Source of the DNA: Halichondria panicea
Taxonomy: Eukaryota > Porifera > Demospongiae > Suberitida > Halichondriidae
DNA: 64,000 nucleotides
Assembly (NCBI RefSeq): GCF_963675165.1
Contig: NC_087377.1
Coordinates: 6,589,122-6,653,121 of the forward strand
Direction of reading: 5' to 3'
In this document: piece after piece, positions 57,143 through 64,000 of the stretch
How positions within the stretch are numbered: the first letter of the stretch is position 1
Layout of the letters: each line of letters begins with the position of its first letter
The notes under the pieces: model-generated
Database searches by the model: none
Seen by the model: only the letters and a program-made list of their open reading frames with translations
Told to the model about the DNA's origin: nothing
Program-made: the position numbers and the translations under genes

Positions 57143-57730
57143 TTATTCATAAGTCATTTTAATCATCATTTTGCGAGTACACATTTTGGCAATTTTACTC
57201 TCATTCGCATTAATACCTGCGAAAATATGTCACCTTTAAGGTATATACTAGCTCTTGATTGGTAGATAATTATCCGAGGCATAGTTAATTGGTTATGACA
57301 GCATGCACTATCGGATATGGTTTATGTTGTCCACCCTTTCACTTATAGCCTCTTCACTGCGCTAGATCGGAATCTATTTTTTCTCCCTTCGGCCTGCAGG
57401 GGATGAGGCTATATAATTATACACTGAGAGAATAATGTGGGAAATAGGTATAGAAGAATACATGTAAATAGCTATAGTGGCTTGAGCATCTACCAAGTTC
57501 TAGGGGTTTGGGGAGGGCGTGGCCAGAGTAGATTAACCTATGACCCTGGCATTCTGGAGTACAAGTATAGTGGATCGGAGTAGAAGTTCGAGTACAGTGG
57601 CCGGCTCTGATCTGAGTGGCTGCAATGTGCAATGTCTACACTACAGCTTTATAGTTGTATAGATAAGACTATTGAGCTGCTGTTGCTGGGCTCAAGTCAG
57701 TATTCACCCTAACTGTACTGGCTGATAGTG

Positions 57731-59110
57731 ATGGAGAGACTGCAAATTGTGTTAAGCTTCAAATCCAAGAGAAAACAGCTGTTGATGTCAGCAGCTTCGA
57801 TTTTCTGCCTATTATCAATACTTTGGTTTATCAGAAATGTATTTCTACCACCCAATGCAGTGAAACTCCCTGTGAACATAGATATGGATCCGCCAGCTCG
57901 CCTGCAAAAGGATAATACTCGACGACCCATCAATATTCCTAACCATATCTCATATACAGATCACCCCTACCAATTAGCGCACCAAGCTGACACTGACAAC
58001 GAGGGGTCAAGCAACCAGACTACACTGAGTGCAGTGCTGATACCGATTATTAACTTCGTTGTTCGCTCTGCGTTTATTGACTTGCGGCCAAGAGATGGAT
58101 ATAGTAACTCCACAGTGATTCTTGCCGAAGCTTCAAAGGAAATACTAAAGTTTGGTTTAATTGTAAGCTGTGGTGTTGATGAGATTAGTGCTAAAATACA
58201 CAAAACTAGAACTCTATACTTTAGTTGGATTGAAAGCCACTTTCCGAATCTTACTCACGAGGAAATAATGATTACATGCTATGATCTTGAAGCCCATGAC
58301 AATAGTACAGCTTTTGTCACGTATCGTCCAGCACCAAACTCAGATAAAGTAATAACAAGCACTGTTCGAGTTTCATACTTATTAACAGGTGAACGAAAAG
58401 AAAGCAAAAATAAAGTTGTAGTTTGTACAATGTGTTTCGGATCTACTCCACATTGGTTCAACGAGTGGTTGAGATATCAGAAGACTCTAGGAGTTGATCT
58501 GGTTCAAATAAACGTTGACGACCAGTGTATGAATGAAATCAGGAATTTGAGAACATTTCAGCAATATAGTGAGGATGGTTTCTTGAAAATACAGTACTAC
58601 AAAACTATTTTCTCTTCTACGCAAGTCTTTTACCACTCTCAGGTTCTTAAATATCACGACTGCTTGTACCGACATCAAAATTCATATGAGTACGCACTAT
58701 TTTTGGATATGGATGATTTCTTCATTCCACGAATATCGAACGAAAGTACAATGAAGTACTATTTGAATACATATTTACCAGAAGACAATCAAGCAGCTGT
58801 TAAATTCCACTGGCATAATTTTTTCCCAGATTGCGGCTTGACACAACCACCAGAAAACGTTAAAGATGGTAACATTACCAGAATCCTTCGAATAAAAGAA
58901 TATTCGGATTCTGGCAACTGGAAGTTTGGGGGTAGATTATCACTGATGACATCGGTTCGTGTTCACACACCAATTGAATTCATCAAAGGTTCGAAACAAG
59001 TATATGAGTTTGACAGCAGTATTGCTTACGTAGCACATATTAAACACAATCGATTAAAAAAAAGATTAAAAAAATTGCCTAGTAGTTTTGACTGTTTACA
59101 AAGAGTTTAG
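57731..59110 (+). CDS. Glycosyltransferase family 92 (DUF23-like), type II membrane protein
   Basis: Intronless frame of 459 residues from the ATG at 57,731. A short basic cytoplasmic start is followed by one hydrophobic anchor (about 17-34, LLMSAASIFCLLSILWF) and a lumenal stem. The catalytic region begins about 225 with VVVCTMCFGSTPHWFNEWLR and has INVDDQC and the DxD-type metal motif LDMDDFF (325-331), then AAVKFHWHNFFPDCG and GGRLSLMTS. This order matches GT92 (formerly DUF23), whose characterised members transfer galactose to glycan acceptors in the Golgi. Acceptor and linkage here are unknown. Several NxS/T sites are present. The single-exon structure contrasts with its neighbours. It starts about 1 kb from the start of the DERM gene I, divergently. 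Confidence 0.85.
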   Translation: MERLQIVLSFKSKRKQLLMSAASIFCLLSILWFIRNVFLPPNAVKLPVNIDMDPPARLQKDNTRRPINIPNHISYTDHPYQLAHQADTDNEGSSNQTTLSAVLIPIINFVVRSAFIDLRPRDGYSNSTVILAEASKEILKFGLIVSCGVDEISAKIHKTRTLYFSWIESHFPNLTHEEIMITCYDLEAHDNSTAFVTYRPAPNSDKVITSTVRVSYLLTGERKESKNKVVVCTMCFGSTPHWFNEWLRYQKTLGVDLVQINVDDQCMNEIRNLRTFQQYSEDGFLKIQYYKTIFSSTQVFYHSQVLKYHDCLYRHQNSYEYALFLDMDDFFIPRISNESTMKYYLNTYLPEDNQAAVKFHWHNFFPDCGLTQPPENVKDGNITRILRIKEYSDSGNWKFGGRLSLMTSVRVHTPIEFIKGSKQVYEFDSSIAYVAHIKHNRLKKRLKKLPSSFDCLQRV

Positions 59111-60379
59111 ATATCTTATAGTTTGCTATTCATAATTATTATACCACCATGGCAATTATTTATACCTGATATGTTCACAAATACGAGAAATTATTATGCA
59201 GCCAACGAGCATCCTGAGGTTTTTCAATTATTAAAGCAGCCCCTTAATGATTATAGTACATGTACTTGTAAAAAAAGTCTTTGTTGACCATAATAATAAT
59301 TTTTTGCACGTAGACATGGATCATGAGCGAGCAGTCGACTTAGCACAGCCACCCACGCTTCTGCACTCCGGTGTATAGTTCAGAATACAGCTATAGCTAA
59401 TCTCCAATCAAATGCAATGAACGCTGTTGGTGTAAATATTCAGTATAATAATAAATAATCATAATTATACAGGTGCGGTCAGTTCGATAATATCTTATCC
59501 TCACCCACCAAACCCTTTTTTACTATAATTGTAGTCTCAGTCTGTGAACTGTTTTACTTCCAGTTAAGTTTTGTCTTTGTATGGAATTGTGCACATGTAC
59601 AAACTGTATAAAATACACGATAATTGTTATGCTAGAGTGATCAGCTCCGGTATGATTAAAATAATAGTGCAATACATAAACTGAGTTGGCTAACCCTGAG
59701 TTCACATGTTCTAATTAAAAGAACTGAAAAGATGTGTGTCTGCATGTATCCTTGCAATTTCTCCACTTTTCAATTGCCTGTATAACTAGTGTTCAAGCTG
59801 GCGCTGTGCTAATGCCTCTCGCCATGTTTTTGCTTTCGCTCAAAAGTATTAGAGTGTTATCTATAATGAATTTTATATTAAAGTTAGCTTATCTATATAA
59901 AGTCACTGAGAAGAAAAGACTTATTTACATGCATCTATTGTAAGTTATTATTTTTTGTATTATGTGGCTTACCAGGACATCAAGAAAGAAGAAAATTGAT
60001 TCTTCCAGGATCTGTAGTTCAGTGTATATAATATCTAAGAAGAAAAGACCTGTGTACATGCATATTGTTATCTATATTGTTATATGGTAGTGTTTTGTGG
60101 CTTACCAGGCCCTCAAGACAAAGATGATTCTGCCAGGAGGATCTGGATCTGGATCTTGGATATTATTTTCTCACACATGGGGAATGAGCGCGCATGCGCA
60201 TTACATCCACAGGAATAATTAAAGGGTGTGTCCAAAGAGATCAATTTTACAAATGGCTACTGTACTGCTAGCTAGCTGTTTTAACAGATATTTTCTGAGT
60301 ATTGTAGCTAACAAAAAGCTAGCGCTTTAGTGCAAGGCTAACTCATATGTTGAATAGAAAGTTTGTGCGGACAGATGAT

Positions 60380-60650
60380 GCTATGAAAGATTCTGAAGAG
60401 ACTGCAACAGCCTTCAATGTGAGTCAAACTAGCCATAACTCGAGAAAGAAGCTTTAGTTTGCTAATCCACGAATCAAAATCCAAGAGAACGTGGCTAGAA
60501 GCCTATAGAAGCTGTTAGTTTTCGTCGCATTGTAACCGTTGAGCAGTTATAGCTGGAATACACACACACACACACAGACAGACACACACACAGTCAGCTT
60601 TACCGTATCCCTCGTGCGGCTACGCCTCGAGGCATAATTATAGGTGTATT
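60380..60650. repeat. Dispersed repeat R1, best uninterrupted 3' part
   Basis: Ordered blocks: 'attctgaagagactgcaac', 'agccataactcgag', 'aagaagctttagtttgc', 'tccacgaatcaaaatccaag', a (CA)n stretch, then 'tttaccgtatccctcgtgcg' and 'gctacgcctcgaggcat'. The same order is found at 13,440-13,640 and, split by a MITE, at 19,985-20,540. Confidence 0.7.
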
Positions 60651-60910
60651 AGTAAAACCAGTAGGTTTTACATAGGATTGGCAGTGGGTTTGCCCGTGTT
60701 TAGCAATATTTCAATTATTTTGACTCATGTTCAAACTGTTCTATCTCTGCAGGGAAAGGCCACATCAAGAAACTGGCTGAACAGATAGTTTATTTAGCCT
60801 TTTCTCTCTTTGTATCTCTCATTTCATAATCCATAAACATTTTAATGAATGAATATTTTCATTTTAAAAATTGCACTATTTCGACGTTTCACCGCTCTTT
60901 GTCTGACTGA

Positions 60911-60948
60911 CTAAGTAAGTAAGTAAGTGAGTAAGTAAGTAAGTAAGT
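60911..60948. repeat. (TAAG)n microsatellite
   Basis: Nine or so TAAG units with one GTGAG interruption. Other simple repeats in the window are poly-C/CA at 30,470-30,502, (GT)n at 37,350-37,395 and (CA)n at 60,560-60,590. Confidence 0.9.
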
Positions 60949-61504
60949 TTCTTGCCCAGCATTTACTCCAAGTACAGCCATCTCCAGGACATTCTGCACA
61001 GGGTTTCCAAACGACTACAACCTGGATTACAAAGCGCTTCTTCAGATTTGCGATTGCTTCCACGAGGCAGATGACCTCTCAGTCTCTATTTCTCTTACCT
61101 AGACAATTCCGCCATCTTTAATGACTCAGCAATTGCGTTGTGGCCAATAATAATAGATAGGCGTGGCTAATAAACCGTGCGCCTAAAATCAGTGCAGCAG
61201 TGCTTTTCCAGAGCCTGAGGTGTTCCTTTTCTTCACACTGTTCAGCTCTAGCTCCCTTTCTCTGACAGGCATGCTATATGCACTGGCTAGATATCATGCT
61301 CTTAAAATGGCTGTCATTTAATACTGATTCGCAAATTCAACATAGGGTCTAATTATCAAGCAATAAACATCATTATACTATAATTATTAGTCCAGAGATA
61401 TTCGAGAAGATATCTGATTAGTCCTGTCTTCTCTTCTTGTACTGCCTCTTGACGTTCCACTTATGCATGTCATGATACGTAAACTGTACTGAAAAAGAAA
61501 GGGA

Positions 61505-62060
61505 ATCCGACTAGAAAAACATTTGCAATGTGAAAAATTGCTAGGATTGGCCAGGGGAACCACAAAAAAGCGTGGGAACAAGAAATCAGACGAGAGCATA
61601 ACTCCAATCCGTTACAACGTCATGAACATGTACAATACATAGTATATTAAATAATAGACTGTGTTCCAGATCCACCTATTAGCTTCCATCCACCACATCA
61701 TTCCATGCAGTCACCAGTACGGTCCGTGCATGTTACTACGCATGGATGGACTGTGTGTACCTGTGCTCAACACTGCATGTATTAGGAACATCAATTCATC
61801 ACAAATCATCATAATTATGTGCCCCACATTCTAAAATGGATGTATAATAAATATATATAGGGATTGGTCATCACTCCACCAGTAAAAATTGCGTGGCATA
61901 TTGGCTGGGAAAACATGGGAAAACTACCAGTATACATGTGATTGACGTTGTAACGGATTGGAGTTATGCTCTCGTCTGATTTCTTGTTCCCACGCTTTTT
62001 TGTGGTTCCCCTGGCCAATCCTAGCAATTTTTCACATTGCAAATGTTTTTCTAGTCGGAT
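61505..62060. repeat. Long foldback element
   Basis: Arms of about 130 bp: ATCCGACTAGAAAAACATTT on the left edge (61,505), with its inverted copy ending in CTAGTCGGAT at 62,060. Inner parts such as 'gctaggattggccagggg' and 'cagacgagagcataactcc' are nearly identical. The arms read open on the minus strand in both places, which is a symmetry effect. Confidence 0.85.
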
Positions 62061-62297
62061 GTATATAGATTAATTATGATGTTGTACATCGCAAAACAGC
62101 AATGTATCTGTGAAGCCATTTAGCTGGAACATTGTAAACTCTACAATTAACCTCTTAGCTCTCTACATAACAGTTAGACACGGTGTCTATGGGATTTAGG
62201 CTTGACTATACAATACAACAAGTGTATTTTGCTTGACAATGGGATACCAAGTAAGTTGTAGGACTGAGTTGTCTCTAAAATAACACTAAAATAATGC

Positions 62298-62453
62298 TAA
62301 GTCGCCAACCAGAGGAGGTACGACAGGGGCGGAGCAGCTCAAGCAATTAGCCTTTGATTGAGCAATAATTATCCGCCCAAGTCGTATGTTTTTGCTGAGA
62401 GTAATCAGAGGCTAATTACTTTAGCTGCACCTCGCCTGTCGTACCTACTCTGG
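62298..62453. repeat. Hairpin element
   Basis: The arms 'ccagaggaggtacgacaggg' and inverted 'cctgtcgtacctactctgg' surround about 80 bp. It has MITE-like size and no coding capacity. Confidence 0.75.
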
Positions 62454-62860
62454 TCGCCAACTAGGCCTGCATGCATGGTAGAGATTGTAAATGGGAATGG
62501 TTTCAGATTAAACTAATTCCAATGATTTCTCTTGCCGAAATCACAAAAATAGCTCCGTGTTATCTTGAAGCTAGCTAACTATTATAGGTAGCTAGGTATT
62601 AGATCTAGGTGGTAGCTATGAATTGCAAGTTGTGTCAAACAAAGTTGTGTAAGAAGGCCTCCTCCAATAAGCATCTTTACCAGGCCTAGTTGGCGATGTA
62701 TAGCTAGCGAGACAACAAGGCTAGTTGTAGGTATACTAAGTCCCATAGTATACCTCCTTTGAGCCCATATACATGTATTCCCATGTAGATTCCCATCTAA
62801 ATGCACGATAATGAAACCCCTAGCTAACAGCATCATTTTTATTCTTTAATGACATTACTA

Positions 62861-63097
62861 TACCATACAGTGGGAAATTTTCGTGAGGTGCAATTTTTCG
62901 AGGGCAGACATGCAGAAGACATGAAAATTCAAACTGAGATAAATTCCCATGGCACCGGTATTTCACATGCAAAGCTATTGGTGGGTGTGGTTTCCAGGTA
63001 TTGAACGCGAATAGTTATTAGAACCCACGAACATTTCTGCTGAGGGCTCTGGAACCAAATAGCGAAAATTTGCACCGGTGAAAAAGTGCCACTATAC
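62861..63097. repeat. MITE, TACCATACAGTGGGAAATTTTCG subfamily
   Basis: The left end is TACCATACAGTGGGAAATTT and the right end is the loosely inverted 'gaaaaagtgccactataca'. An internal part matches 25-145 at the start of the window. It belongs to the same broad family as the 1,031-1,225 type but with changed inner termini. Confidence 0.65.
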
Positions 63098-63399
63098 AAT
63101 GATTACTATATAATTATAATTATGTAATGTTAGGTAACTTACTTGTATGCTTGATACAAGCCTTGTGAAATGCTACCATAATTTCCACTAGTCGACCATA
63201 AGTGGCTGTCGAATTCGATGGATTGTCCAAATCAATTCTTCAATTTCATTAGAGCAGTGTGAAATTTGGCTTGGGTACTGTTGAAGAGTCTCGGATCGTT
63301 ATCGATTTCGTCTAACCTATAGCATGACTTAGGCCTAGCCTGTACTTGTATTCGTTGTATCCAGCAATCTCGGGGTAGACAACTGGAGAAGAGCTTCTT

Positions 63400-63960
63400 C
63401 CGAGCACTCTTGACTCAACTGAGCTGCAGTTGCTGTATTCTGACGAACTGTAAACATAGAAATTCCTTGTTAAAGAAATAAATCACATTATTTCGTACTG
63501 TCATGTGTAGTATAGCTATATACTGTTAAATGTACACCAAACAATATAATGATCGACACCTGACTCAGTGGTTGTGTGGAGGACTTCATGAGCCAGTTCA
63601 GTCGCTGCATTATCTGTGAGAATGATGACATAACAGCATATACATGAGACCCATGCACTTACACAATTGCAGAATCAATGTAGGCTAGCTATGTAAGTTC
63701 TTAATAAGCCAGAACTGATCGAAAAAAGTTTATGGGGGAACTCCATGAAAATACGGCCCACATCATAGGAAAAGTAGCTAGATAACTCACTTATCTCATC
63801 TCTATAGAGAGCTCTGTAGACAATGAGGACCACTTTCCTAGCAGCGGCATTCTTCATCTCACACTGGTAGTGACCAAAGTCCTCCTCACTCACACTCTGG
63901 ACGCTCAGAGTGTTGGATACTGGATTTCACTTTGCTCCAATCATCGAGGAAAACTGCTCC
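63400..63960 (-). CDS. Partial Ig-domain gene at the window edge
   Basis: About 63,795-63,930 encodes the end of an Ig-like domain (NTLSVQSVSEEDFGHYQCEM), with the DxGxYxC motif that precedes the second Ig cysteine, then KVVLIVYRA. Possible following exons lie at about 63,564-63,611 (AATELAHEVLHTTTES, after a TCACAG acceptor) and about 63,330-63,450 (SSEYSNCSSVESRVLG and VVYPEIAGYNEYKYR). I could not fix the splice sites, and one frame change near 63,930 is unexplained. The 5' part lies beyond the window. The Tyr-rich end would suit a receptor tail, but no membrane span is visible here. Confidence 0.45.
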
Positions 63961-64000
63961 ACAGAATTTCTATAAACTTGAGCACATACATGCTTGCTTT

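Larger units (their letters stand above)
59111..63400. other. Gene-free repeat-rich interval
   Basis: No supportable gene. Contents: a decayed two-copy tandem block at about 59,900-60,150 ('agaagaaaagac', 'gtggcttaccagg', 'gattct.ccagga'); an R1 repeat at 60,380-60,650; a (TAAG)n microsatellite at 60,911-60,948; a long foldback at 61,505-62,060; a hairpin at 62,298-62,453; and a MITE at 62,861-63,097. The frames found here lie on the repeats. Confidence 0.6.

Noticed and set aside
60911-60948. Array-like direct repeats as a possible CRISPR
   Set aside because: It is a (TAAG)n microsatellite in a eukaryotic context with no spacers.

Overview
This window looks like nuclear DNA of an early-branching animal, most probably a demosponge. 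The genes have many short introns with GT-AG sites. The protein families are ones that sponges have in large numbers: secreted Ig/sushi proteins, dermatopontin-domain matrix proteins, and Death/ankyrin/Roc-COR proteins. The intergenic DNA is packed with short inverted-repeat elements and is rich in TAATTATA and TGCATGCA palindromes. The sponge assignment is inference; the exon models and element ends below were read directly from the sequence.

Layout. (1) 1-2,900: small inverted-repeat elements around one intronless F-box gene. (2) 2,900-24,330, minus strand: an array of one gene family. Each full gene has a signal peptide, an Ig-like domain on two exons, two sushi (CCP) domains and an unrecognised conserved C-terminal module. 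Two copies have complete eight-exon models (9,908-14,526 and 19,186-24,329). Two more (2,920-4,254 and about 5,927-7,145) are shortened or broken. A broken Crypton-derived DUF3504 gene sits between the two full copies. (3) 25,177-39,710, plus strand: a 30-exon gene in which every splice phase agrees. It encodes about 1,613 residues: Death domain, about 11 ankyrin repeats, coiled coil, Roc-like P-loop GTPase, COR-like region and a second Death domain. (4) 40,453-56,713, minus strand: a cluster of secreted proteins. Four genes or gene copies join a dermatopontin (DERM) domain to a tail of some kind; one has the His/Pro-rich tail type with no DERM domain. About 5.2 kb of this cluster is tandemly duplicated, and different genes have decayed in the two copies. 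One decayed gene is split by two adjacent TTAA-flanked transposons. (5) 57,731-59,110, plus strand: an intronless GT92-type glycosyltransferase. (6) 59,111-64,000: mostly repeats, with a fragment of an Ig-domain gene at the right edge.

As a set, the genes suggest surface or extracellular recognition (Ig/sushi proteins), innate or death signalling (Death-Ank-Roc-COR-Death protein) and extracellular matrix (DERM and His-rich proteins, with a Golgi glycosyltransferase beside them). Shared function between neighbours is not shown by the sequence. The least familiar items are the DERM/His-rich tail family with repeated His-X-His strands, the C-terminal module of the Ig/sushi family, and a 1.9-kb transposon carrying convergent THAP and P2X7-like genes.
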